Assembly (NCBI RefSeq): GCF_001418655.1 | Contig: NZ_LIQZ01000406.1 | Coordinates: 1-49,005, forward strand | Source: Streptomyces phaeochromogenes | Lineage (GTDB): Bacteria > Actinomycetota > Actinomycetes > Streptomycetales > Streptomycetaceae | Direction of reading: 5' to 3' | DNA length: 49,005 nucleotides | Part shown: piece by piece, positions 1 through 6,546 of the stretch | Layout of the letters: the number at the start of each line of letters is the position of its first letter | Position numbering within the stretch: position 1 is the stretch's first letter | Program-made: the position numbers and the translations under genes | Notes under the pieces: model-generated | The model's input: only the letters and a program-made list of their open reading frames with translations | Databases searched by the model: none | Told to the model about the DNA's origin: nothing

Positions 1-34
1 GGCGGCGGGGGCGAGAAAGGTTACGCTGCAGGAC

Positions 35-760
35 ATGGCCTCGGAGGTTCCCACACGCGCGTACCGGCGACTCGGCGTCGAGGAGCGGCGGAGCCAATTG
101 CTCGACGCGGCCCTGTCGTTGTTCGCGGCCCGGGCCCCCGAGGACGTCTCCCTGGACGACGTGGCGGAGGCGGCCGGCGTCTCACGCCCTCTGGTGTACC
201 GGTACTTCCCCGGCGGCAAGCAGCAGCTGTACGAGGCCGCGCTCAGGTCCGCCGCGGAAGAGCTGACGCACTGCTTCGCCGAACCCCCGGAGGGCCCGCT
301 CACCCGACGACTCTCCAACGCCCTCGACCGCTACCTCGCCTTCGTGGACGAACACGACGCCGGCTTCAGCGCGCTGCTCCAGGGCGGAAGCGTCGTCGAG
401 ACGTCCCGCACCACGGCCATCGTGGACGGCGTGCGACGGGCCGCCGCCGAGCACATCCTGGTTCATCTGGAGGTCGAGGAACCGGCACCCCGGCTGCGTA
501 TGACCGTCCGGATGTGGATCACGGCGGTCGAGGCCGCCTCCCTGATCTGGCTGGACGAGGAGAAGGAACCGCCGCTGGACGAGCTGCGGGACTGGCTCGT
601 CGAGCAGTTCGTCGCGTGCCTCGTGGCGACGGCGGGGCGCGACGCCCAGACGGCCGGTGCCGTACGGGCCGCGCTGGCGATGGAGCCCGCGGACGGCCCG
701 ATGGGCACGTTCGCCCGGGCGGTGCTGCCCGTGGTGAGCGACGCGGGCCACCTGCTGTGA
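35..760 (+). CDS. TetR/AcrR family transcriptional regulator
   Basis: A 241-residue protein with the N-terminal helix-turn-helix of the TetR family. After a basic start (residues 10-20) comes LLDAALSLFA, then VSLDDVAEAAGVSRPLVYRYF as the helix-turn-helix plus first wing residues, around 38-60. The remaining 180 residues are helical, as in TetR ligand and dimer domains, and give no clue to the ligand. It probably represses transcription as a dimer released by a small molecule. A small gene of unknown function starts 10 bp downstream in the same direction, so the two are likely co-transcribed. The upstream region is outside the window, so no operator can be assessed. The ATG at 35 sits directly before the conserved start of the fold; no strong ribosome site is visible. 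Confidence 0.85.
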   Translation: MASEVPTRAYRRLGVEERRSQLLDAALSLFAARAPEDVSLDDVAEAAGVSRPLVYRYFPGGKQQLYEAALRSAAEELTHCFAEPPEGPLTRRLSNALDRYLAFVDEHDAGFSALLQGGSVVETSRTTAIVDGVRRAAAEHILVHLEVEEPAPRLRMTVRMWITAVEAASLIWLDEEKEPPLDELRDWLVEQFVACLVATAGRDAQTAGAVRAALAMEPADGPMGTFARAVLPVVSDAGHLL

Positions 761-770
761 CACTGGCTGC

Positions 771-1109
771 GTGAAGAGCGAAGACACCCCCTTCGAAGGC
801 GGCCCCCTGGACGGCCGGGTGCTGCCGGTCCTGCTCGGTGCGACCGGACACCCGCCGAAGGTGTACCGGGTCCCGGTCCCGGACAACGCCGGTGGCCCGC
901 CGACCGTGCTCGTCTACCGGCGCGTACAGGCGGGGACCAGCAGGCGGCTCGCGCTGCACCAGGGGTGGAAGTACCAGTACGACCCCGACGACACGAGCGG
1001 CGGCAGGCTCAGGTGGCCGTGGTCCAAGCCGGAGCCGAAGCCCGACATCGCGGCGCGCATCAAGCCAGACGCCACGCCGGACGGCAAGTCGGACGACACC
1101 GACGAGTGA
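771..1109 (+). CDS. Conserved small hypothetical protein
   Basis: A 112-residue protein beginning with GTG, 10 bp after the TetR gene and probably in its transcript. I do not recognise a named domain. The first 85 residues look like a compact beta-rich unit (GGPLDGRVLPVLL, VYRVPVPD, VLVYRRVQ, LHQGWKYQYDP). The last 30 are charged and Pro/Lys/Asp-rich, with several KPD/KPE repeats, and are probably disordered. There is no signal peptide or membrane segment, so it should be cytoplasmic. GC-rich third positions match its neighbours, which supports a real gene. Its function is unknown; being joined to a regulator is not enough to assign one. Confidence 0.7.
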   Translation: MKSEDTPFEGGPLDGRVLPVLLGATGHPPKVYRVPVPDNAGGPPTVLVYRRVQAGTSRRLALHQGWKYQYDPDDTSGGRLRWPWSKPEPKPDIAARIKPDATPDGKSDDTDE

Positions 1110-1217
1110 CCTCGTTGGGCCGGATCGCCCACGCTCGCCGCGCGGGGTTCGCGTGCGCGTCTGACGCTCGTGGTGCGGAGGAGCGGAAGGGCCGCGCCCC
1201 GCACCGGAGGTGATGAC

Positions 1218-2447
1218 GTGTCAGGAAGGCTTCTGCGGCTGGTCTGTACGGCGGCGATCGCGGCCGGCGCCGTCCTCGCACCCGGCCCCGCGGCGGCGGT
1301 GCCCGAGCCCGGCGAGAGTCCGGTGGCCGAGCCCGGCGAGAGCTCGGCACCGGGTTCCGTACCGGAGGGCGAGCCGTCCGTCGCCGAGTTGCTGACCGAC
1401 CTCCAGCGGCTGTACCGGGAGGCCGAGGAGGCGACCGAGACGTACAACGCGACCGAGGAGAAGCTGAAGCGGCAGCGGGCCGAGGTCGCCAGGCTCAACG
1501 GGCGCCTCTCCGCGGCCCGGCTCTCGCTCCAGGGCAGCCGCGGCGCGGCGGGACGGCTCGCCCGGCAGCAGTACCAGGGCACGAGCGAAATCTCCTCGTA
1601 CGTACGGCTGTTGCTCGCCCGCGATCCTCAACACGCGCTCGACCAGGGCCAGGTGATCCGGCAGGTCTCGCTGGAGCGCGCCGGAACGGTCGACCGGCTG
1701 GCGGTGGACGAGCGGAGGTCCGACGGGCTGGCGCGGGAGGCCCGCCGCGCGCTCGACGAGCAACTCACCCTCGCCGAACGGCAGAAGAAGGACCGCGACC
1801 TCGTCGGCAAGCGGCTGAAGGACGTCGAGGAGCTGCTCGTCTCACTGAGCGCCGAACAGCTCGCCCGGGTGGCCGAGTTGGAGAAGTCGGGAGTGGCCGA
1901 GGCGCAGGACGAGTTGGTGACCTCGGGCGCGCTGAGCAGTGCGCGGCCTCCCTCCCGTGAGGGGGACCGGGCGCTGCGCCACGCCGTGGACCAGATCGGC
2001 AAGCCGTACGAGTGGGGTGCCGAGGGGCCGGACACGTACGACTGCTCCGGTCTCACCTCGGAGGCCTGGGGCAGCGCGGGCCGCGCCATCCCCCGTACCA
2101 GCCAGGAGCAGTGGGCCCAGTTGCCGCACGTCGAACTGAGCGAGCTGCGCCCGGGAGACCTGGTCGTCTACTTCCCCGAGGCCACTCATGTCGCCATGTA
2201 CTTGGGTGATGGCATGGTCGTCCAGGCCCCGAGGCCGGGGGCGACGGTCAAGGTGTCCCCCATCGCCGCCAACCCGATCCTGGGCGCGGTCCGCCCGGAC
2301 ACCGACGAGGAGTCACTGCCGAGCTATACCCCGCCGGAGCTCCCCGAGGGCGCGACGGACGGTTCGGACGAGGGTTACAGCACCCCCGCCGACCCAGGGG
2401 CACGGGGGACCGAGGGGCCGGCCACGACCGACCCGCTTCCGAGGTAG
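1218..2447 (+). CDS. Secreted NlpC/P60 (C40) peptidoglycan hydrolase
   Basis: A 409-residue exported cell-wall endopeptidase. A signal peptide (LLRLVCTAAIAAGAVLAPGPAAA) is followed by a Pro/Glu linker and a long coiled coil rich in Glu, Arg and Leu (about 65-240). The C-terminal NlpC/P60 domain has the catalytic cysteine in TYDCSGLTSEAW and the histidine in ATHVAMYLGDGMVVQA. This coiled-coil plus NlpC/P60 layout is that of RipA-type actinobacterial hydrolases, which cut the stem peptide between D-Glu and meso-DAP or LL-DAP. The GTG at 1218 was chosen over an upstream start at 1170 because GGAGG lies 7 bp before it and the signal peptide then begins at once. The tail is Pro/Gly/Asp-rich and looks disordered. 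The gene stops 4 bp before the end of a convergent TetR gene. Confidence 0.88.
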   Translation: MSGRLLRLVCTAAIAAGAVLAPGPAAAVPEPGESPVAEPGESSAPGSVPEGEPSVAELLTDLQRLYREAEEATETYNATEEKLKRQRAEVARLNGRLSAARLSLQGSRGAAGRLARQQYQGTSEISSYVRLLLARDPQHALDQGQVIRQVSLERAGTVDRLAVDERRSDGLAREARRALDEQLTLAERQKKDRDLVGKRLKDVEELLVSLSAEQLARVAELEKSGVAEAQDELVTSGALSSARPPSREGDRALRHAVDQIGKPYEWGAEGPDTYDCSGLTSEAWGSAGRAIPRTSQEQWAQLPHVELSELRPGDLVVYFPEATHVAMYLGDGMVVQAPRPGATVKVSPIAANPILGAVRPDTDEESLPSYTPPELPEGATDGSDEGYSTPADPGARGTEGPATTDPLPR

Positions 2448-2451
2448 GAGC

Positions 2452-3075
2452 TCAGGAGAGCGGCCAGTTGCGCAGCGCGGCGTCGGCCATCTCCTGGAGT
2501 TCGTCGCGGCCCACACCGCTCGCGGCCTGCACGGCGATGCCGTATCCCAGGGCGGTGAGGTAGCGGGCCAGTAGCCGCGGATCGGTCTCCGGAGGCAGGT
2601 CGCCGTCGTCGACGGCCCGCTGGAACCGCTCACGGATGAGGGAGTAGCCGTTGTCGCGCCAGGCGACGAGCAGGTCGCGGACCTCCTTGCCGGCGTCGCT
2701 GACGGTCAGGGCGCTCTGGACACCCAGGCAGCCGTTGGGCTGGGCCGGGCGGGTGGTGGTCCGAACGGTGCCGGCCAGGATCGCCGTGGCGACGCCGAGG
2801 GCGGTCGGCTCCTCCAGGGCCCGGGGCAGATAGGCGCTCGGGCCTTCGGTGTAGCGCTCCAGGGCCTTGCGGAACAGCGCCTCCTTGTTGCCGAAGGCGG
2901 CGTACATGCTGGTGGTGGAGATGCCCATCGCATTCGTCAGACGGGCCAGGCTGGCCCCCTCGTAGCCGTGCTCCCAGAAGACCAGCATGGCTCGTTCGAG
3001 TGCCTCGTCGGCATCGAACCCTCGCGGCCGGCCGATGAGGCCGCCCTGTCCGGGACCGCTCTGTTTCGTCTCCAC
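2452..3075 (-). CDS. TetR family regulator of the adjacent divergent operon
   Basis: A 207-residue TetR-type repressor. The helix-turn-helix is GASLARLTNAMGISTTSMYAAFGNKEALF, near residues 40-68. The C-terminal half includes RTTTRPAQPNGCLGVQSAL, as in TetR regulators of the TetR_C_16/YxaF type that often control nearby oxidoreductases. It is divergent from a SnoaL-like gene and a short-chain dehydrogenase gene. The 118-bp gap between holds two copies of a 24-bp palindrome, which is the basis for assigning it as their local repressor and its own. It may sense a small electrophile or phenolic compound handled by those enzymes, but that is inference. It ends 4 bp from the C40 peptidase gene. Confidence 0.87.
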   Translation of the reverse strand: METKQSGPGQGGLIGRPRGFDADEALERAMLVFWEHGYEGASLARLTNAMGISTTSMYAAFGNKEALFRKALERYTEGPSAYLPRALEEPTALGVATAILAGTVRTTTRPAQPNGCLGVQSALTVSDAGKEVRDLLVAWRDNGYSLIRERFQRAVDDGDLPPETDPRLLARYLTALGYGIAVQAASGVGRDELQEMADAALRNWPLS

Positions 3076-3090
3076 CCCCGCAGTCTACCT

Positions 3091-3150
3091 CTTCCGCATC
3101 GATCGCTACGGAAGTGCTATCGTCGACTTCTGCGGCGATCGATACAGAAG
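3091..3150. promoter_or_regulatory. Pair of 24-bp palindromic operators (TetR type)
   Basis: Two copies of CTTCYG-N3-CGATCG-N3-CRGAAG, at 3091-3114 and 3127-3150, lie in the divergent intergenic region. Their centres are 36 bp apart. The outer arms and the central CGATCG are conserved while the spacers differ, as expected for protein binding sites rather than a chance duplication. The nearest candidate ligand is the TetR protein encoded immediately to the left. Confidence 0.75.
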
Positions 3151-3193
3151 TCGGGGGAGGTCGCGCGCCGCCGCCACACAGAGAGGCCATCCG

Positions 3194-3586
3194 ATGTCCG
3201 ACAGTGATCTGCGCGCGTTCTACATGCGCTATGTCGAGCAGCTCAACGCCCACAAGTTCGACGGCATGGACGAGTTCATCGACGACCGGACCACGCTGAA
3301 CGGCGAGCCCGCCACCCGGGACGACCTTCTCGCGGTACAGAAGCGGGACGTGGACGCGGTTCCCGACCTCCACTGGGAGCTCAAGGAACTGCTCTTCGAC
3401 GGCGACCGGCTGGCCGCGCGCCTGATCAACACGGGTACGCCGGTGAAGGAGTGGCTCGGCGTGGCCCCCACCGGCGCCTCGTTCGAGATCGTCGAGTACG
3501 CCATCTACCAGGTCCGCGACGGGCGGTTCGTGCATATGACCGCCCTGCACGACGCCGCCGAAATGCGCCGCCAGCTGACCGGCTGA
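3194..3586 (+). CDS. SnoaL-like / ester cyclase family protein
   Basis: A 130-residue single-domain protein of the NTF2-like cone fold, SnoaL-like branch. Diagnostic features are the start FYMRYVEQLNAHKFDGMDEFIDD, then VPDLHWELKELLFDGDRLAARL, and the end GRFVHMTALHDAAEMRRQL. Family members are small cyclases, hydrolases or hydroxylases of polyketide and related compounds, and many in regulator-linked pairs have no proven substrate. The ATG at 3194 sits just after the operator region and begins the fold exactly; upstream in-frame codons cross the operators and were rejected. It is followed after 90 bp by a short-chain dehydrogenase, with which it probably forms an inducible operon. Confidence 0.82.
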   Translation: MSDSDLRAFYMRYVEQLNAHKFDGMDEFIDDRTTLNGEPATRDDLLAVQKRDVDAVPDLHWELKELLFDGDRLAARLINTGTPVKEWLGVAPTGASFEIVEYAIYQVRDGRFVHMTALHDAAEMRRQLTG

Positions 3587-3676
3587 CCGGCCCGATCAGC
3601 ACCAGCACCAGCACGCGAGGAACAGTCCGGACGTCGGCGACAGCCCACTCCGGCCACTTGATTCTGGAGGAAAGGC

Positions 3677-4363
3677 ATGACCGTCACACTGATCACCGGG
3701 GCCAACAAGGGCATCGGCTTCGAGACAGCCAGACAGCTTCTGGAGTTGGGCCACGTCGTCTACATAGGCGCGCGTGACGTCGAGCGTGGGGAAAAGGCCG
3801 CGGCCACGCTCGGCGCGCGATTCGTGCAGCTCGACGTGACCGACGACGCGTCGGTGAGCAGCGCGCTGGCGACGATCGATTCGGCCGAGGGCAGGCTCGA
3901 CGTCCTCGTGAACAACGCCGGCATCCTCGGGAGCGAAGTCACCAACGGCCCCGAGGCGGTGCGGGTGTTCGACACCAACACGGTGGGAGTCGTGCGCGTC
4001 ACGGAGGCGGCACTTCCCCTGCTGCGCAAGTCCTCGAACCCCACCGTGGTCAACGTTTCGAGCAGCCTCGGGTCGTTCTGGGCGGTGAACAACCCCGACC
4101 GGCCGGAGTTCAACGTGCCGTTGGCGCTCTACTCCGCGTCCAAGTCGGCCGCGACCATGCTCACGGTCCAGTACGCCAAGTCCCAGCCGGGCATCAAGTT
4201 CAACGCCCTTGAGCCCGGCACCACCGCCACGGACATGACCGCGGCCCTCGGAATCGGAAGGCCGGTGGAAGAGAGCGCCAGAACCGTGGTGCGCCTGGCA
4301 ACCCTCGACGCGGACGGTCCCACGGGAACTCTCCAGGACGAGAACGGGGAGTTGCGCTGGTAG
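3677..4363 (+). CDS. Short-chain dehydrogenase/reductase (SDR)
   Basis: A 228-residue classical SDR that uses NAD(P)H to reduce or oxidise a small carbonyl or alcohol. The cofactor motif TGANKGIG is at 8-15, NNAG near 80, the catalytic serines in NVSSSLGSF, and YSASK is the active-site Tyr-Lys pair. An Arg after the second beta strand (GARDVERG) favours NADP. The ribosome site GGAGG lies 7 bp before the ATG. It follows the SnoaL-like gene and is probably induced with it through the TetR operators. Its stop is 44 bp before the left attachment repeat, so before integration it would have faced the end of the flavin monooxygenase gene now at 21575, tail to tail. Confidence 0.9.
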   Translation: MTVTLITGANKGIGFETARQLLELGHVVYIGARDVERGEKAAATLGARFVQLDVTDDASVSSALATIDSAEGRLDVLVNNAGILGSEVTNGPEAVRVFDTNTVGVVRVTEAALPLLRKSSNPTVVNVSSSLGSFWAVNNPDRPEFNVPLALYSASKSAATMLTVQYAKSQPGIKFNALEPGTTATDMTAALGIGRPVEESARTVVRLATLDADGPTGTLQDENGELRW

Positions 4364-4407
4364 CCGCCGTACACAGGGACGAGCGCGTCGAGGGGCGGTT
4401 CGACCGT

Positions 4408-4466
4408 CCCGTCAGGCTCCGGCGACCGAGGCCAGGTACGCGCCCGTCTTCTCCGGCTCAGAGAAG
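4408..4466. repeat. attL: left attachment repeat, a copy of the monooxygenase gene end
   Basis: Positions 4408-4438 are identical to 21571-21601. The match continues to 4466 (partner 21629) with three mismatches. Read on the minus strand it encodes the last 17 residues of the monooxygenase (FSEPEKTGAYLASVAGA) and its TGA stop. Two of the three differences are synonymous and one changes Tyr to Ser. The mismatched inner part (4439-4466) must come from the element, which therefore carries its own slightly diverged copy of the target gene end. Confidence 0.9.
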
Positions 4467-4475
4467 CCAACTCAC

Positions 4476-4532
4476 GGCCCTACAGGCGTCCTAGCTGCGG
4501 ATTCACCCCAACTGACGGTCCTGTAGGGGGCC
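4476..4532. repeat. Inverted repeat between attL and int
   Basis: GGCCCTACAGG at 4476-4486 is mirrored by CCTGTAGGGGGCC at 4520-4532, with two extra G residues in the right arm. It lies between the crossover repeat and the end of int, where integrase accessory sites or the int terminator would be expected. No U-tract follows, so a protein-binding role seems at least as likely as termination. Confidence 0.45.
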
Positions 4533-4534
4533 GT

Positions 4535-4553
4535 GGGCCGTCTGTGGGCCGTC
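4535..4553. repeat. Candidate integrase arm site, left
   Basis: The 19-bp sequence GGGCCGTCTGTGGGCCGTC is repeated exactly near the other end of the element (21491-21509). It holds two GGGCCGT units, and a third sits directly before it at 4528-4534. The site overlaps the int stop codon. Direct repeats on both sides of the core are typical arm-type binding sites of tyrosine recombinases, so this is the best candidate for them here. Confidence 0.65.
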
Positions 4554-5793
4554 AGACCGGGCGTTGCGCCTTGTCGTAGACGGTTGCGATCGCCGTGCGC
4601 GTACGTTCCTGGCTGCTCGGCATGAGATGAGCGTAGATGCGAAGCGTCAGCGCCGCATTGCTGTGCCCCAGGTACTCGCTGACGGCCTTGATGTTCTCCC
4701 CTCCGTCCAGCAACGCCGACGCGTAGAAGTGCCTCAGGGCGTGCATACCGTGCTCGCGTGCTGCGGCGTACCCCTCTCCCTCTGTCTCCGGCTCGGGAAT
4801 GACTCCGGCCGCGACAAGCGCGGGCTTCCACGCTTCCTCATTCAGGGAGGTGCGCCACACATGATTGCCGCGCGGTGCCAGGAAGATGAGCCGCTGGGTC
4901 ACCTTCGGTCCGTCGGCCGTCCTCCAGGGCAGAGTGATCTCAACGGGCGGGAACTGCTTCATGTGGGCCCTGAGCGCATCGGCTACGGGCCCGGGAAGCG
5001 GTACGTGCCGCGTCTTGCCACCCTTGGGCAGGGCGAACACGGGCTTGCTCCGGCTGAGCTTGAGTTGCTGCACCACGTGCAGGGTGTCGGAGTCGAAGTC
5101 GAGCGCGTCCGCGGCTACTCCGAGGATCTCACCTTGTCGCATTCCGCAACCGGCCCCCAGATCGACCATCGCCCGGTATCGCTCCGGCATCGCAGCCTGT
5201 ACGGCGAACACGCGCTCAGCCGACCACGGCACCACGCGCTTGGGGTCAAGCGCCGGCGGTTTGACGGAACCTGCGGAGCACGGGTTGCGGCTCAGGTGAC
5301 CGTCGTCGACAGCGGCACTCAGAGCGGCACGCACGTTCGCATAGATGGCCCTGCCGTACGAGCCTGGCAGACCGTTCTGTTCGAGCATCGCCACCCACTC
5401 ACGGATGTGCCCCGGCTGAAACGATCCGAGAGGGCGAGAGCCGATGTACGGGAAAGCGTGGAGCCTGAGTTGGGAGTTCATGGATTCGAGAGTGTTCGGG
5501 TCTGACCCGAGTGTCTTGAGCCACTTCTCGGTGAACTGCTGGAACGTGGTTTTTGCTGCGCGCGGGTCGACGTACTGACCGCGCGACATATCGGCCTCGA
5601 TGTGGACAAGCCACTGTTCGGCTTGACGCTTCTGACGGTCGGGAAAGCTCTTGGACTTCTCGGTGCCGTCGGGGCCGACGTACCGGGCCCGGTAGCGCAT
5701 GCCCGCTCCGTGGCGGTCGGTCTTGACCTTGACGGTCTTGCCGTCGGGGGTGGTTTCGGTCTTGTACCAGCGGTCTTGGATGTGGCCTGCCAT
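4552..5793 (-). CDS. int: Tyrosine-type site-specific integrase
   Basis: A 413-residue phage-type integrase that catalyses integration and, with the excisionase, excision. The N-terminal part (about 30-75) resembles the AP2-like arm-binding domain. A SAM-like core-binding domain follows (about 80-175), and the catalytic domain carries Arg219 (GCGMRQGE), Lys260 (KGGKTRHVPLP), His351 and Arg354 (HALRH), His377 (LGHSN) and nucleophile Tyr387 (RIYAH). All catalytic residues are present. The gene ends 86 bp from attL, the usual AICE order att-int-xis. A strong hairpin separates it from xis upstream, so expression may be attenuated. Unusually for the family in actinobacteria, the target is a protein-coding gene end. 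Confidence 0.95.
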   Translation of the reverse strand: MAGHIQDRWYKTETTPDGKTVKVKTDRHGAGMRYRARYVGPDGTEKSKSFPDRQKRQAEQWLVHIEADMSRGQYVDPRAAKTTFQQFTEKWLKTLGSDPNTLESMNSQLRLHAFPYIGSRPLGSFQPGHIREWVAMLEQNGLPGSYGRAIYANVRAALSAAVDDGHLSRNPCSAGSVKPPALDPKRVVPWSAERVFAVQAAMPERYRAMVDLGAGCGMRQGEILGVAADALDFDSDTLHVVQQLKLSRSKPVFALPKGGKTRHVPLPGPVADALRAHMKQFPPVEITLPWRTADGPKVTQRLIFLAPRGNHVWRTSLNEEAWKPALVAAGVIPEPETEGEGYAAAREHGMHALRHFYASALLDGGENIKAVSEYLGHSNAALTLRIYAHLMPSSQERTRTAIATVYDKAQRPV

Positions 5794-5817
5794 GTGGCGG
5801 CGGTCCTCTCGACACGT

Positions 5818-5853
5818 AGCAGGGAGAGCCGCTGAATGGCGGCTCTCCCTGCT
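5818..5853. terminator. Strong hairpin between xis and int
   Basis: A perfect 15-bp stem (5818-5832 with 5839-5853) encloses a 6-base loop, between the xis stop and the int start. No T-tract follows on either strand. On the minus strand it would lie in the xis-int message just before the int ribosome site, so it could lower int expression relative to xis, act as a terminator, or serve as a processing site. Confidence 0.55.
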
Positions 5854-5872
5854 GTCTGTGGTGGGTGTTGGG

Positions 5873-6115
5873 TCAGGCGGCGTCTTGGTCGGTGCTCTTG
5901 CGTTCGGCTACGTGGGCGAGCACGTCGGCGGGGTCGTAGCGGATGTACTTGCCGATGCGGAATCCGGGCGGACCAATGCGCTTCTTGCGCCACTGGTAGA
6001 CGGTCTCTTTGGGTACCTCGAAGATCTCGGCGATGTCGTCGGCGGTGAGGTACCGGTCCGGCAACCCGGCGCGGAGCGTGGCGCGCGGGTCCGGCTGTTC
6101 ACCTGCGGTGCTCAT
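5873..6115 (-). CDS. xis: Excisionase / AlpA-like helix-turn-helix protein
   Basis: An 80-residue DNA-binding protein, the expected size for an AICE excisionase. The centre, RYLTADDIAEIFEVPKETVYQW, is a winged helix-turn-helix of the MerR/AlpA (HTH_17) type, followed by RKKRIGPPGFRIGKYIRY and DPADVLAHV. Such proteins bend attachment DNA and direct the integrase toward excision. The ATG at 6115 was chosen because GGAGG lies 6 bp before it; an in-frame longer version reads through the iteron region. It is upstream of int on the same strand. Its promoter must lie within or beside the iteron array, so replication proteins binding there could also control excision. Confidence 0.9.
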   Translation of the reverse strand: MSTAGEQPDPRATLRAGLPDRYLTADDIAEIFEVPKETVYQWRKKRIGPPGFRIGKYIRYDPADVLAHVAERKSTDQDAA

Positions 6116-6165
6116 GGCGGTCCTCCGTGCGCGGGCGGGTCCGTGTGTGTCCGAGGTGGGGATTT

Positions 6166-6376
6166 CTGCGTCACCCGCGTCATCTGCGTCATACACGCTT
6201 CTGACCTGCGGGTTTGAGGTGACGCAGAAGGCTGGGCGTGCGTCACCGGTGACGCAGACTGTCCGTCATCGGTGACGCAGGTGACGCACGATGACGCAGA
6301 CAAAGGCCGTCTGCGTCACCCGTGTCTGCGCAGGTCACCGGCCGTTTTCCGGGGTCGGGTGACGCAGGTGACGCAG
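6166..6376. repeat. Iteron array, candidate replication origin
   Basis: Eleven copies of TGACGCA lie in 211 bp, in both orientations: plus at 6219, 6248, 6272, 6281, 6291, 6359 and 6368 (9-bp match starts, [A/G]TGACGCA[C/G]), minus at 6166, 6184, 6239 and 6311. The copies at 6272/6281 and 6359/6368 are exact 9-bp tandems, and 6239-6256 is an 18-bp perfect palindrome. A short A-rich stretch follows at about 6388-6399. The array lies just downstream of the replication operon. Iterons with an AT-rich patch are what a primase-polymerase type initiator would need. Confidence 0.75.
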
Positions 6377-6483
6377 CCTCCCCCTACTTAGGAAAAAAGA
6401 GGGGCTGTCTGTGGTGCTTTGGTGCATCTCAGAGAGTGAAGAAGGGGCCGCTTCGCGGCACGTCCTTGGGGCGCCGCGCGGCG

Positions 6484-6536
6484 GCGAACAGCAAGAGGAG
6501 CACGCCGCGCCCGGGGTGCTCCTCTTGCTTGTTCGC
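6484..6536. terminator. Terminator-like hairpin of the replication operon
   Basis: A stem of 20 bp with one bulged base (6484-6503 with 6516-6536) encloses a 12-base GC-rich loop. It begins 10 bp beyond the stop of the leftward helicase gene, where transcription of the replication operon should end before reaching the iterons. Confidence 0.65.
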
Positions 6537-6546
6537 GGTGGCGCGG

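Noticed and set aside
4364..4551. tRNA gene at the left attachment site
   Set aside because: AICEs usually target tRNA 3' ends, but neither repeat copy folds as a tRNA end or has a T-loop GGTTCGAATCC-like segment. The repeat is coding sequence of the monooxygenase instead.
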